Source of the DNA: Staphylococcus marylandisciuri
Lineage (GTDB): Bacteria > Bacillota > Bacilli > Staphylococcales > Staphylococcaceae
Assembly: GCF_025519785.1 (NCBI RefSeq)
Contig: NZ_JAOPKZ010000001.1
Coordinates: forward strand, 143,665-207,664
Length of the DNA stretch: 64,000 nucleotides
Direction of reading: 5' to 3'
Shown: positions 37,706-48,478 of the stretch, piece by piece
Layout of the letters: the number at the start of each line of letters is the position of its first letter
How positions within the stretch are numbered: the stretch's first letter is position 1
The notes under the pieces: model-generated
Databases searched by the model: none
What the model saw: the letters and a program-made list of their open reading frames with translations, nothing else
What the model was told of the DNA's origin: nothing
Translations under genes and position numbers: made by a program

Positions 37706-38110
37706 TTAAGTATAGCGTCTATACATACCTCCAGCTTCAGGTTCTGTAGCCTCAAAACCAAACTGTTTATATAACTGATCAGCAGGATAATCAGCAATGA
37801 GACTCACATACGTGCCCGCCTCAGCAATCTGATTAAGATAATTCATTATTTCAGTCATAATCTTCTTGCCATAACCCTGTCCTTGATATTCTGGATCAAC
37901 AGCAATATCTATAATTTGGAACGCTGTGCCGCCATCACCAATGAGGCGGCCCATACCAATCAACTTAACATTGTCATAAAGTGTAACATCAAAGCATGCA
38001 TTCCCCAATCCTTTTCGAGCAGCCGCTACAGATTTCTCACTCATTCCTGCTACACGACGCAAATCACAATAAGCTTCAGCTTTAGGTGGCTCATATTTCA
38101 TTTCTATCAC
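37706..38110 (-). CDS. Small GNAT-family N-acetyltransferase
   Basis: 134 aa, a compact GNAT. The acetyl-CoA loop is EYQGQGYGKKIMTEIMNYL, preceded by the beta-4 strand AFQIIDIAVDP, and the end is YKQFGFEATEPEAGGMYRRY. This arrangement is that of the YjdJ/YhbS-like small GNATs of Firmicutes; substrate unknown. Translation can begin at GTG (38110) or the ATG three codons later; GAGAGGGGT fits the GTG. It is separated from the reductase gene by about 50 bp and may be transcribed in the other direction's terminator region. Confidence 0.8.
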   Translation of the reverse strand: MIEMKYEPPKAEAYCDLRRVAGMSEKSVAAARKGLGNACFDVTLYDNVKLIGMGRLIGDGGTAFQIIDIAVDPEYQGQGYGKKIMTEIMNYLNQIAEAGTYVSLIADYPADQLYKQFGFEATEPEAGGMYRRYT

Positions 38111-38162
38111 GCTTCATACCCCTCTCAGTAATGAACTAGTCTCATTTCTCGTCATTTTAAAA

Positions 38163-39209
<1,047 letters not shown>

Positions 39210-39397
39210 TTAATCTTAGTTCTACATTATTATCATATAAATGAGAAAGGTTATCAATATATTAGATTATTACCTGCCTATGATAGAGGGCGTGATGAGA
39301 TTGGAAAGACGGAACACCTAGGATATACTTTACAGTGATGTGATAGGTACTATAGTAAGAAACTCAATACAGATTCTGGAATATCAACCCTTAAAAA

Positions 39398-39448
39398 GGG
39401 AGCGGGACAGAAATCTAATTTGAATAAAAAGATTTCTGTCCCGCTCCC
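39398..39448. repeat. R1 palindrome, simple form
   Basis: Perfect 51-bp copy, located in the spacer between the ferredoxin reductase gene and the DUF2871 gene, both on the minus strand. Confidence 0.92.
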
Positions 39449-39555
39449 TAGCTTTTATATAGTAATAGAGAAAATTATTTGTGCGGTGTATGACTTTTCA
39501 ATTCGTATTCAAAACCGATCAGTTTTAATCTCGCCTTTCAGCAATCAGCTTTATC

Positions 39556-39981
39556 CTACTCTTTGTCTTTCTCCACTGGATCTTTGATAATCGCTTTTCT
39601 TAATAAGAAGAACAGTAATACAAAACCTGCAGTAATCACTGTATGTCCTAAGCCCGCATAGCCTGCAAATGATTCAGGTACATGTTTCCCTAATACTTGA
39701 TACGTCCCTTTTAATGCCATCATACCTACCGTTATTACGACACCTATATTATAAATATAGAAGAACCAATTAAATAAATAGTAATTAGATAATTTAAAGA
39801 CTTTGACTAATGGGAGTAACAATAAATGCATCATCATACCGAGTATGAGTGTATGGGTATGGACAATAACGAGTTGTGTATCGCCTGTGAAATGATGCGA
39901 AACAGTGAGTTCTCTATAATAGAACCCGCTTAATAACCCAATAGCTGTGTAAAATAAAAAAGCATATAGTACTCTGCGCAT
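39556..39981 (-). CDS. DUF2871-family membrane protein
   Basis: 141 aa with four helices (about 4-23, 38-60, 70-90 and 108-128) separated by short loops. Conserved His residues occur in VIVHTHTLILGMMMHLL and GLGHTVITAGF. The histidine pattern in helices recalls haem-copper oxidase-like or haem-binding membrane proteins, but DUF2871 has no assigned function. GGAGGGGAG ribosome binding site. It is followed 90 bp upstream in the same direction by the YcnI gene, so co-transcription with the copper pair is possible. Confidence 0.75.
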   Translation of the reverse strand: MRRVLYAFLFYTAIGLLSGFYYRELTVSHHFTGDTQLVIVHTHTLILGMMMHLLLLPLVKVFKLSNYYLFNWFFYIYNIGVVITVGMMALKGTYQVLGKHVPESFAGYAGLGHTVITAGFVLLFFLLRKAIIKDPVEKDKE

Positions 39982-40074
39982 GGGTCTCCCCTCCTTATAA
40001 TTGAGTGGCGCATTAAGTATCTCTAGTTCATTATATTAATGCTTTCTTAAAATTTGATACTTAACTTTATTCTA

Positions 40075-40668
40075 TCACTTATTTCTAGATTTCTTAAAAA
40101 GTGCGACTAGCGATAAGAGAATAGCTATAATAGAAACAATCCATAAACTGAGTGGAGCATGATCTTGTTTAGATTCTTCCTTCACCCCATGAGCTTCCTG
40201 GGTTATACCTTTTTTAACCGTAGTGATAGGAGCTGGCGTTTCTGCATTTTTATTACCGGTCCATTTCACTACCTCTCCGTTATCATATGTTTGAAAAGCG
40301 TTCCATTTAAATTCCCCTTCCTTTTTAGGGTTAGCTACCTCAATGGGAAGATCTATAAACTCTGAGGGGCCTATACCATCTTTCTTAGCTTTCCAAGTAA
40401 TCTTTTTAATATTTCCTTTACTATCCTTTTTCAAATCATAATCGAATAAGTGATTAGGCTGAATGCCGACCACTTCTACCTCTTTAGGAACTTCAAGTTC
40501 GATTTTAGTCGTATGAGCGTCTTTTTCAACTGGTACACGCACTTCGTATTTCTCATAAGAGCCGGGTTCACTCGTATTAGGATTTAGTGTAACGTGTGCT
40601 TGTGCAACTGAATTAATGCTTAGACCTACGATAAATACTACAATAATTGATAAGATTTTCTTCAACAT
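40075..40668 (-). CDS. YcnI-type (DUF1775) copper-binding membrane-anchored protein
   Basis: 197 aa: signal peptide (1-24, cut after VAQA), then mature N-terminal His (AHVTLNPNTSEPGSYEKYEVRVPVEKD). This is the DUF1775 hallmark, in which the terminal histidine brace binds Cu(II). A C-terminal membrane anchor follows (about 170-190), then a basic tail. It acts outside the membrane as a copper chaperone. It lies 50 bp downstream of the CopC-CopD gene, as in B. subtilis ycnJI. The GAGGAGAA site precedes the ATG. Confidence 0.9.
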   Translation of the reverse strand: MLKKILSIIVVFIVGLSINSVAQAHVTLNPNTSEPGSYEKYEVRVPVEKDAHTTKIELEVPKEVEVVGIQPNHLFDYDLKKDSKGNIKKITWKAKKDGIGPSEFIDLPIEVANPKKEGEFKWNAFQTYDNGEVVKWTGNKNAETPAPITTVKKGITQEAHGVKEESKQDHAPLSLWIVSIIAILLSLVALFKKSRNK

Positions 40669-40718
40669 AGTCTTTTCTCCTCTTATAAAACTTTAATTTT
40701 TATTTAAAATATTATTCA

Positions 40719-41972
40719 TTAAGCAGGGATACTTATTTGACTCATTACTACGCCTAATAATACAAGCAACACACCGATACTGAGTTCACTCATTAATGGC
40801 AGTAGTCTAGCACGACCTTGATGCTTAAGTGCATGAATAGTTTGATAATAACCTAGCAGCATCATGAGGGCAGTTCCTATCATCTTAACTACCACTAAAA
40901 TCGTCCAAGTGTGAAATTCTGACCATAATATTGAAATATGGGTTTCATCGACCATCATCAATATACCTGAGATAATAATCATCAACACAGCTATTAAATT
41001 CGTTTGCAATAAAAAGCGCCGTGTTGTTCTAACCATAGAATGATGAGTGTCTTGAAAATAGTCAACAATGAGATAAATCAAGGCTCCTAACCAGAGCGCT
41101 ATCCCCCCTATATGTATCACACGTATGAATAAGGACCACCATACGAGATGTTGAGACCAAGCGTGTCCTGACATACTTAACACTATGATTATAGTACTAG
41201 GTATCAAGGTATACCATATTTCTGTCATCCTATTTAATGTCCATAAGAAGAATAGGATGATCAGTGCAACACTTGTTATAATAAATGGTGTTTGTAGCAA
41301 AGTGGCTTTATCTAGCGATAGAATGTCCTTTCTAATATCGTTTGACAACGTAAATAAATAGAGTAGACCTGTGATAATGATTAGTATAATAATACTCCAA
41401 ATCACCGCTTGATGATGAGGTAATATTTGATATACCTTGAGCCCTCTTCTTTCAGCTAACTTATTCACTAAATAATAACCTACGCTCAGTATCATGAGGG
41501 CCTCTGTTACATAGCGAACTAAGCCGAACCAAAAGCTGACTTTTTGATAAAAGGGCAAGGAAGTATCAATGTGGTGGGCTGTCCTCTGACCTACTGAAAA
41601 GTTATAAGTAGAACCAACCTCATGTCCATCAGCAGAAATCGCATGCCATTTTAATTGATGTGTACCCTTATGAAGATGTTGGGGTGAAAATGTTAATACG
41701 TTGGAGGACCCCGCTTCCGTCGGTTTCAAGTGTTCAATTACGTCACCATTATCGTTATATAGTGCAATAGCTGAATGGTCAGCATCTACCGGCTCATTAA
41801 ACTTCAATTCAATCTTATTAGGCGCACTTGACACAACCTGATCCTCTTTAGGCGTCATGTGTTCAAGAGTAGCATGGGCAGAAGCTTCTCGAGACCCACT
41901 TATAAGTACAAGTACTACGGCAAATAGCACTGTAATGAAGACTGTCTTCATGCCATATTGTACATATTTCAT
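40719..41972 (-). CDS. YcnJ-type copper import protein (CopC-CopD fusion)
   Basis: 417 aa. Signal peptide cut after EASA gives an N-terminal His of a CopC domain (HATLEHMTPKEDQVV to HEVGSTYNFSVG, about residues 33-128), then a CopD domain of eight helices with HHQAVIW, GHAWSQHLVWW and HIGGIALWLGALIYL. CopC binds extracellular Cu and CopD carries it across the membrane. The ATG at 41972 has GGGAGGAT at 6 nt; a TTG one codon earlier is less likely. First gene of the ycnJ-ycnI pair. Confidence 0.9.
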   Translation of the reverse strand: MKYVQYGMKTVFITVLFAVVLVLISGSREASAHATLEHMTPKEDQVVSSAPNKIELKFNEPVDADHSAIALYNDNGDVIEHLKPTEAGSSNVLTFSPQHLHKGTHQLKWHAISADGHEVGSTYNFSVGQRTAHHIDTSLPFYQKVSFWFGLVRYVTEALMILSVGYYLVNKLAERRGLKVYQILPHHQAVIWSIIILIIITGLLYLFTLSNDIRKDILSLDKATLLQTPFIITSVALIILFFLWTLNRMTEIWYTLIPSTIIIVLSMSGHAWSQHLVWWSLFIRVIHIGGIALWLGALIYLIVDYFQDTHHSMVRTTRRFLLQTNLIAVLMIIISGILMMVDETHISILWSEFHTWTILVVVKMIGTALMMLLGYYQTIHALKHQGRARLLPLMSELSIGVLLVLLGVVMSQISIPA

Positions 41973-42302
41973 CAATATCCTCCCGTCAACTAGGATTATG
42001 CTCTAATCATATAAGATTCAATGTTTAAAAACAATAAACCTAAATATTTGTCACTTATTCTCCACATTATTAGTTTCTTCATATAATAGTACATGCCAAG
42101 TTAACAACTATTCTTATATAGAGAATACGCGGTACTCTAGATAGTGAAGTAATTCTTACTCATCCATTATCACCTAGGAGTTGTGATAAAGTTACTATCA
42201 CTGAGATTTGTCTTATCATAACTGGACTATACTTCCCTTGCCCTCTATATGATAAATATTTAGACTTATAACTGAGCTCTACCATACTTTTTAACTAAAA
42301 AA
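41973..42302. other. Intergenic region upstream of copper genes
   Basis: About 330 bp AT-rich, without a gene. It should contain the copper-operon promoter, but no clear CsoR- or YcnK-type operator was recognised by eye. Confidence 0.35.
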
Positions 42303-42385
42303 GGGAGCGGGACAGAAATCTAATTTGACTAAAAAGATTTCGTAGTCCCGCTCCGGCAAAGACCTTTATGTCCCAGCCTCCAGTC
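42303..42385. repeat. R1 variant with truncated composite tail
   Basis: R1 left arm intact, right half of the TTTCGTAGTCCCGCTCCGG type. It then jumps at CGGCAAAGACC into the TTTATGTCCCAGCCTC module, omitting the second palindrome. This junction shows that modules recombine or delete. Confidence 0.85.
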
Positions 42386-42394
42386 TTTACATAT

Positions 42395-43684
42395 TTAAGA
42401 TGGTATTTCAGTACGTTTATCACTGTGCTTTTTAATAATTGTAGCCACAAGAATCATAACGACACCGTAAATCATAAAGCCGATTAACATCCAAGTTGTA
42501 CTATTTAAGGTAAGTGGTTGATTCATATATAAGATCTCGCGCACGCTAGTTGCATAATGCGTGAACGGGTTCCAGCTCACAATATAATCTTGATAGAACT
42601 TAGGCAACATTTCTTTAGGGAACATTACAAGTTGAATGCTGAAGAACATTGCTAGGAAGAAGATAGGTACTACTAGCATAGTTAGCACTGTCATACTTCC
42701 GAGCACTAATGCAATGAAGCCTAATATCGTAATTGAAATGAACAGAGCCATTCGAGCAGTGTGTGGGAAATCAAATCCTAATACACCAGACATGAAGTAA
42801 ATATAACCAAAGCCGCCAACAAATGCAGTGATAACAGCGAAGAGCATTTGTAATAATGACGCTTTCACTCGGTTAGCGATTGAGACATTATTTGATGTTC
42901 TAAATGCGTAGTATAAGAGCACTGATGCTATGATTGAGCTCATCCATACTGGCATGAACATTAAGAATGGAGCGTTACCGCCACCTTGATGATCTTTCAC
43001 TTCATGTATCTTACTATCTGAGACTTTAACAGGGTTAGTAAGACCATTAATATCCTTCGGTGATACTTTCACATCTTGGTTACCAAGCATAGATGTAGCT
43101 TGTTGTGTTATTTGTTTATTGATATTTGTTCCTACACCGCTTAATACTTGAGATGCAATTTGTGATGCTTGTTTATTCGCTCCATCGTTAACGAGTGTTT
43201 TAACGTGGGCTTTTTCTACCTTCACATCATTGTTACCACCTTGTTGCTGCATCTTTTCTTTCATTTGTTTCGCTTTTTCAGGAGGTATATCACCTGATTT
43301 AACTTTGTCTTTCATTTCTTGCTGCTTGGCACTCATCACGACCTTTTGTGCTTTACTCATCGCGTGTTTTGAGAAGTCTTTTTCAAGCACAATCATGCCA
43401 TAATATTTCTGCTCATTTAATCCATCTTTAGCTTTTTTCTCACTATCGACACTTTTCCATTTTACTGTGTCTGAATCGCTATCTGTTAATTTATCTTCTA
43501 ATTTTTTTCCAATATCAATCTTTTTATCCTGAATTGATGTACCTTTGTCTTTGTTCACAATGGCTATAGGTAATTCTTTAGGTTTAGGGTTAAAAGCTGG
43601 GTAGAAAGCTAATGCAAATATTCCAAGTACAATTAATATAACAATGGGAGCTAGCCATAAGAATTTATTTTTTAAAATATTCAT
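42395..43684 (-). CDS. YhgE/Pip-like ABC-2-type membrane protein
   Basis: 429 aa from the ATG at 43684 (AAGGAGGTC at 8 nt; a longer upstream frame has no site). Topology: one N-terminal helix (about 9-30), an extracellular domain of about 210 residues with PIAIVNKDKGTSI and a Met/Lys/Gln-rich coiled region, then five or six C-terminal helices ending in a basic tail. This is the YhgE/Pip and ABC-2 permease layout, used for export or type VII-associated functions. The divergent TetR gene suggests inducible control, perhaps by a toxic compound. Confidence 0.8.
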   Translation of the reverse strand: MNILKNKFLWLAPIVILIVLGIFALAFYPAFNPKPKELPIAIVNKDKGTSIQDKKIDIGKKLEDKLTDSDSDTVKWKSVDSEKKAKDGLNEQKYYGMIVLEKDFSKHAMSKAQKVVMSAKQQEMKDKVKSGDIPPEKAKQMKEKMQQQGGNNDVKVEKAHVKTLVNDGANKQASQIASQVLSGVGTNINKQITQQATSMLGNQDVKVSPKDINGLTNPVKVSDSKIHEVKDHQGGGNAPFLMFMPVWMSSIIASVLLYYAFRTSNNVSIANRVKASLLQMLFAVITAFVGGFGYIYFMSGVLGFDFPHTARMALFISITILGFIALVLGSMTVLTMLVVPIFFLAMFFSIQLVMFPKEMLPKFYQDYIVSWNPFTHYATSVREILYMNQPLTLNSTTWMLIGFMIYGVVMILVATIIKKHSDKRTEIPS

Positions 43685-43756
43685 CACTGTCGACCTCCTT
43701 TTTATTGAACAATGTGTTGAATATCGATTACTTTGTCTATTATAATGATTATAAAA

Positions 43757-43819
43757 GATTATACAATAATCAATAAACGTCAATGTGTTCTTTAACCAAC
43801 AAATAAATATTTATTGTTG
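43757..43819. promoter_or_regulatory. Candidate TetR operators in divergent spacer
   Basis: Two dyads are seen: GATTAT-ACA-ATAATC (43757-43771) and CAACAAATAAATATTTATTG (43797 on) followed by TTG, nearly symmetrical around AATATT. Both lie between the pip-like gene and tetR. Their AT richness means chance is not excluded. Confidence 0.4.
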
Positions 43820-43855
43820 ATTAAATACCAAATTTTTAAAAAGAAGGTGTAAATT

Positions 43856-44467
43856 ATGGCAGAAGATCGTCGCGTAAGAAAGACAAAAGATGCCATTAGA
43901 CATGCTTTTATAAGTCTGCTTAGAGAAAAGACTTTAGAGAAAATCACGATTAGTGATATTACAGAGAAAGCTGATATTAATCGAGGGACATTTTACCTTC
44001 ACTACTTAGATAAATACGATTTATTAGACAGTTTAGAGAATGAATATATCAATCTTCTTTCACAATCACTTAATTACGAGCTTTTCTTAACTCCTCAGAT
44101 GGATCCCGAATCTTTTGCACGAGAGTTTGCAAACCAAATTTTGCATAACATTCTCGACTATATTGCAGACAATATTGAATTCTACCGTGTCATATTCAAT
44201 ATCGGTCACACAACCCGCATTGAGGAGAAGATTAGTCAGACGATGTATGAGAATATGGATAAACATATTACTCAAGGTGACACTATTGCAGGTGTTCCGA
44301 AAAGTTATTTCCACAGTTATGTTGCTGGCGCAACGATTTCTTTCATTAAACATTGGGTCACAGAAGAGAATCCGAAGAGTAGTGATCAAGTCGTCGAGTA
44401 TTTATTCCGCATCGTTTACAATGGTCCTCTACGATTAATGGCTAGTGAACATTCATCTACAAAATAG
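43856..44467 (+). CDS. TetR/AcrR-family transcriptional regulator
   Basis: 203 aa. The N-terminal helix-turn-helix is ITISDITEKADINRGTFYLHYLDKYDLL, the textbook TetR block, and the C-terminal half matches the TetR_C domain common in Firmicutes (FYRVIFNIG and YVAGATISFIKHWV). It lies 170 bp from and divergent to the YhgE/Pip-like gene, which it probably represses. AAGAAGGTG site before ATG. The ligand is unknown. Confidence 0.88.
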   Translation: MAEDRRVRKTKDAIRHAFISLLREKTLEKITISDITEKADINRGTFYLHYLDKYDLLDSLENEYINLLSQSLNYELFLTPQMDPESFAREFANQILHNILDYIADNIEFYRVIFNIGHTTRIEEKISQTMYENMDKHITQGDTIAGVPKSYFHSYVAGATISFIKHWVTEENPKSSDQVVEYLFRIVYNGPLRLMASEHSSTK

Positions 44468-44575
44468 TACTACATTTACTAATGTTAAAATAAGAAAGCT
44501 AAAAAAAGTTGTAACTCAATGAAGAATCGGCTAGTATTAAAAGGTATTTAAATTGAGAAAGGATCGCTGTCAGCT

Positions 44576-45517
44576 ATGATCACAGCATACAAACAAGCAT
44601 CAAATGAAATCACAGAAACAACACTTGATCGTTATGCAGAATGGATTAACATCGTTGAACCTGAACGTGAGGAAGTCGAGGAGTTAATCGAGCAATTTGA
44701 TATACCTGAGGATTTCTTGAGAGACCCCCTTGATTCAGAGGAAAGTGCCCGTATAGATTACGACGAAGACTCTGGCTATTCTCTTATCATCATAGATTTA
44801 CCTGTCGTTAATAGCACCAATCGCAAAGTGTTGTCATTTATCACACAACCGCTCGGTATAATTATTGGAAATAAGCGTTTATTTACAGTGTGTGATGTAG
44901 AAAACGAATTTCTTGAAAACTATGCTCGTATCGATTCTGATATCACGCTTAAGTATCGCAGTCAATTCGCACTTAACATTTTATTGACTATAGCCAATCA
45001 TTACAATCGTAATCTCCGTTTATTAAATAAATCTCGTCTACGTATAGAGAAACGTTTAAAAGATAATGTAACTAACAAGCAACTTTATAACTTAATGGAA
45101 GTAGAAAAAAGTTTAGTCTATTTCCTCGCCGCTTTAAAAGGGAATGATAATATCATTAAGAAGCTATTCCGTTTACCAGCGATGCACCGTTACGAAGATG
45201 ATGAAGAGCTATTAGAAGATTTAGTCATAGAGAATAAGCAAGCTATAGAAACTACAGAACTCTATACTAAAATACTAGAAAGCATCACGACCTCTTACTC
45301 ATCCTTACTTTCAAATGAATTAAATAATATAATGAAAACTCTCACATTATTTACTGTGTTTCTCACTTTACCTACCATTGTATTTAGTTTCTTTGGCATG
45401 AACGTGCCGTTACCAATTGATGATCACAGTTATAAGTCATGGATAACCATTATAGGTGTCTCATTACTATTAGTTACTATAGTGGGTACGTTATTATGGA
45501 AGAAACGGAAATTCTGA
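44576..45517 (+). CDS. CorA-family divalent cation transporter
   Basis: 313 aa. Long cytoplasmic alpha/beta and helical funnel, then two C-terminal helices (about 252-272 and 288-306). The signature FFGMNVPLP lies between them (Y/F-G-M-N, the ion selectivity loop) and a basic C-terminus KKRKF follows. It forms pentameric Mg2+ (or Co2+/Ni2+) channels. The loop after GMN (LPIDDHSY) carries acidic residues typical of CorA-II proteins. Ribosome binding site GAGAAAGGA. No regulatory element such as an M-box was seen in the 108-bp leader. Confidence 0.9.
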   Translation: MITAYKQASNEITETTLDRYAEWINIVEPEREEVEELIEQFDIPEDFLRDPLDSEESARIDYDEDSGYSLIIIDLPVVNSTNRKVLSFITQPLGIIIGNKRLFTVCDVENEFLENYARIDSDITLKYRSQFALNILLTIANHYNRNLRLLNKSRLRIEKRLKDNVTNKQLYNLMEVEKSLVYFLAALKGNDNIIKKLFRLPAMHRYEDDEELLEDLVIENKQAIETTELYTKILESITTSYSSLLSNELNNIMKTLTLFTVFLTLPTIVFSFFGMNVPLPIDDHSYKSWITIIGVSLLLVTIVGTLLWKKRKF

Positions 45518-46209
45518 ACTCAGACTAACAGTGTAATCAGATGCTCTCAGTAGAGTAGACATTGAATAGGTGACTACTCTATTGGGAGCTTTATAGTACA
45601 TACATATCATAAAGTTGCAAGGACTAGCGTTGAAAGTACACTGCTCTATCTATTAAGAGATGAGATATAAAGTTTCTGCGCTCTGAGAACTCGATGAACG
45701 GCGTACCGAAAGCAGGGTTGTCGAGAGAAGCGCTCACGGTGCGACAAAATTTGGACAACAATTGTGCTCATCGTTCGATTCTGCATAGATTCTCAACGCT
45801 TATGTTCTGCCCTCTTCCTACCTTACTTTTATGGGAAATTGCCCTTCTGTTAAGAATTTATAAGCCCTTTCGATTTAGATCAAAGTAGACTCCTCCAATT
45901 TTAATCTCCTTCTACAAGACTAGACACAGTGGCCTTCCTCAATGGTCTAGCACCGCGACATTCTCTTCACCACCTCTTCATTGCAGACCCTCTGTTGTCA
46001 GATTCTCATAAATGTTGTAGTCCTCCCCCTTTTAATCTTGCTAATGTTAAGTAACTCTCATTATTCATAAAATTTATTTACATTTAAAATATATCTACCT
46101 AAATAAAATTTTAAAGATAAAGTATTAATTTTCACAGGAAAATGTTATATAATAAGTATTATTCAATTAGTTTTATTTTTAAGAAAGCTATTTTAGGAGC
46201 CATCTTTTT
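45518..46209. other. 690-bp gene-free region upstream of rsp
   Basis: It holds a terminal hairpin-poor spacer, the GATATAAAGTTTCTGCGCTC/GAACTCGATGAACGGCG modules (45660-45705), then about 260 bp of sequence rich in plus-strand pyrimidine clusters (for example TCCTCCCCCTTTTAATC). In S. aureus this position, divergent from rsp, encodes the long regulatory RNA SSR42. An equivalent is possible here, but I could not point out its promoter. Confidence 0.4.
46148..46153 (+). promoter_or_regulatory. Likely -10 element of rsp
   Basis: TATAAT, preceded by GT and a TTAATT-like -35 at 17 bp, about 57 bp before the rsp start codon. The -35 is weak, which suggests an activated promoter. Confidence 0.4.
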
Positions 46210-48339
46210 ATGAATATCCAATTGCAATTTTATGATTCGCTACAAACAGGAACATCACGATGTCTTAATAACATCAAAGTATTCTTCCCCCTCAAAGGAG
46301 AAATCGAATGTTACCGCAACGGACAAGCACAAGTAAGTACGTATGAGCCTATCATTATTAATCATGGTGATATATACAGCATAGCTTATGCTCACGATAT
46401 CGTTGAATTGACTTTACCTTTAAGTTACATGTTGTCTGTTTATCCTACCTTTATGAACGCCTATTTGGACGAATCGTTACTGAAGAACCATGACTATTTA
46501 AAACACTTAGTCCTTAAAATTCTGACTGGTCAGCAAGATCAAATCATGACAAACAAACGGTACTTAGAAGAAATTGTCTCCATATTAAAGAAAGAGACCC
46601 TTGTTCACTGCGAGTCTAATTATCTGCCTAGAGTCATCACTGATCATAGTGTGCTCAACCAAATCATTAAGTATGTCGATAGTCATTTAGATGAGAACAT
46701 GACTGCTAGTGAGATCTCTAATCAATTTTACGTATCGATTTCATACATTTCTATATTATTTAAGCGCTATCTTAATATAAGTTATAAAGAGTATTATGCG
46801 AGTTTGAAAATCGCCCTCTCACTTCCTGATTTGCTGACAAAGACTGAGTCTACTACTACTATCGCACGAAACTGGGGCTATACTAATCTTGCAATCTATA
46901 CACGACACTTTAAAGATTGGTTACACTTTACACCTAAATTATTTCGCCTGCATAATCAGTCAAATATTGAAATTTCCTTTAATATTATTTCTAATAATTT
47001 TCATCATTATCACGAGGATTTCCATACATTAGTACAAGATACACCGGTAGCTTATAGTCAAACTACGATTCACCTTGACACCCAATTAAACTTTGAAACT
47101 ACCCATAGCTTCAAGACTTTTATTCATGTTGATAGGTTAAGTGATTTGTTAAATCAAAGCATGATCGACGACGATCACTTAGATTTATCGACTCTTTTTA
47201 ACCCATATATTGTAATTAATGAAACAGAGGACCTCATCTATTCAGGAAGTGCCTGTAATATAACGATTAAATACTTAGATACTCTTCTAAATAAAGGGAC
47301 TGGTTTCGTTATTACACTACACTCTCAATATGAGATGGCTTCTATCGAGAAACTAGTAACGCAATTCTTTACCTATAAACCACACTATCATCACTTCCAG
47401 CAAGTCAAACTGATGCTATTGTTTGATACTACTGCTCTTCATTTCAATACCATTCTTTCATATTTACGTAAGATGAAAACACGTTTCCCTAATATTCAAT
47501 TCGCTGTAACTATGGAAGGTATCATTCATACTGAAAAAGAATTATTAAGAGCATTTGATAAACTTAAACGCCTAGAGTGCGATCATTACTTTATTAGTAT
47601 AGATCATAGCGAAACGATTAACTTACTTACTGAGAAAAGTAAGGCCTTTAACCAAAATACTAATAACATAGAACATTTGACGACGCTTAGTGAGAGGTCA
47701 GGCATACCTGCCCATCAAATCGTTCATGCTCACTTATCTAAACTCAAATTCTTAGATAAAGAAACGCAGTCTAAAGCGCGACTCGCTGATATATTGAGTT
47801 ATCTGATTAAGCTTCTTCAACAAGGCATTAGCATCGGTTTTAAACTTAATAGTCAAACGAAAGATGATGTAGCTTTGCTTAGCGCACATGGCATTCGAAA
47901 ACCCATCTCACACGTGTACCAATTCTTAAAGCCATTTATTAATAAGAAAGTAAATATAAATCCTAACTATCTACTCACTCGCCAAGGGACAACGGTTCAC
48001 CTGTTACTCTTTAATGCCTTGAATCAACCATTAAAGAATAATAATATTCAAAGCTTTGTCCTCTCAAGTATAGAGCAGCCAGAACATTTTCGTTTTACGC
48101 AGACGCTTAATCGCCAACACGGTCTAATTGATTATGCCCTACCTAAGCAGTTTCAACATGCACTAATGGATGAAGAGATATTGCGGTATATGCGTTTGAG
48201 TAATATACCTAAAGCTGAGCTCGCTCACTGTCAACTTACCAATAACGAAGAGTCAATTATAACTTTACAAGAAGATGAACTTAAATATATCCGTGTCTTG
48301 CCAGCAGATGAACATGAGATGAGTTTAACGACACCTTAA
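46210..48339 (+). CDS. rsp: Rsp-type AraC-family global regulator
   Basis: 709 aa (S. aureus Rsp is about 701). An N-terminal cupin-like segment (1-75) leads to the double AraC helix-turn-helix at about 150-248 (MTASEISNQFYVSISYISILFKRYL and ARNWGYTNLAIYTRHFKDW). It is followed by a 460-residue C-terminal part of TIM-barrel-like rhythm. Rsp controls virulence, surface proteins and agr in S. aureus. Identification rests on size, domain order and the rsp-gltT neighbourhood. The close relative Rbf cannot be excluded from the domain plan alone. Confidence 0.82.
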   Translation: MNIQLQFYDSLQTGTSRCLNNIKVFFPLKGEIECYRNGQAQVSTYEPIIINHGDIYSIAYAHDIVELTLPLSYMLSVYPTFMNAYLDESLLKNHDYLKHLVLKILTGQQDQIMTNKRYLEEIVSILKKETLVHCESNYLPRVITDHSVLNQIIKYVDSHLDENMTASEISNQFYVSISYISILFKRYLNISYKEYYASLKIALSLPDLLTKTESTTTIARNWGYTNLAIYTRHFKDWLHFTPKLFRLHNQSNIEISFNIISNNFHHYHEDFHTLVQDTPVAYSQTTIHLDTQLNFETTHSFKTFIHVDRLSDLLNQSMIDDDHLDLSTLFNPYIVINETEDLIYSGSACNITIKYLDTLLNKGTGFVITLHSQYEMASIEKLVTQFFTYKPHYHHFQQVKLMLLFDTTALHFNTILSYLRKMKTRFPNIQFAVTMEGIIHTEKELLRAFDKLKRLECDHYFISIDHSETINLLTEKSKAFNQNTNNIEHLTTLSERSGIPAHQIVHAHLSKLKFLDKETQSKARLADILSYLIKLLQQGISIGFKLNSQTKDDVALLSAHGIRKPISHVYQFLKPFINKKVNINPNYLLTRQGTTVHLLLFNALNQPLKNNNIQSFVLSSIEQPEHFRFTQTLNRQHGLIDYALPKQFQHALMDEEILRYMRLSNIPKAELAHCQLTNNEESIITLQEDELKYIRVLPADEHEMSLTTP

Positions 48340-48478
48340 TTTAATTCTTTAAATTTAATAAATGCGGCAATTTTGTTACATCCCCTTAAAAAAGAGTGTG
48401 AGTAAAGTATATAAATTGTTGCATAAAAAAAGTTATTTCGTTATAAAGAGATTAGACTTTTAATAAAGGAGAATGACC

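Noticed and set aside
44468..44575. M-box or other riboswitch before corA
   Set aside because: The leader is only 108 bp and shows none of the conserved M-box elements.
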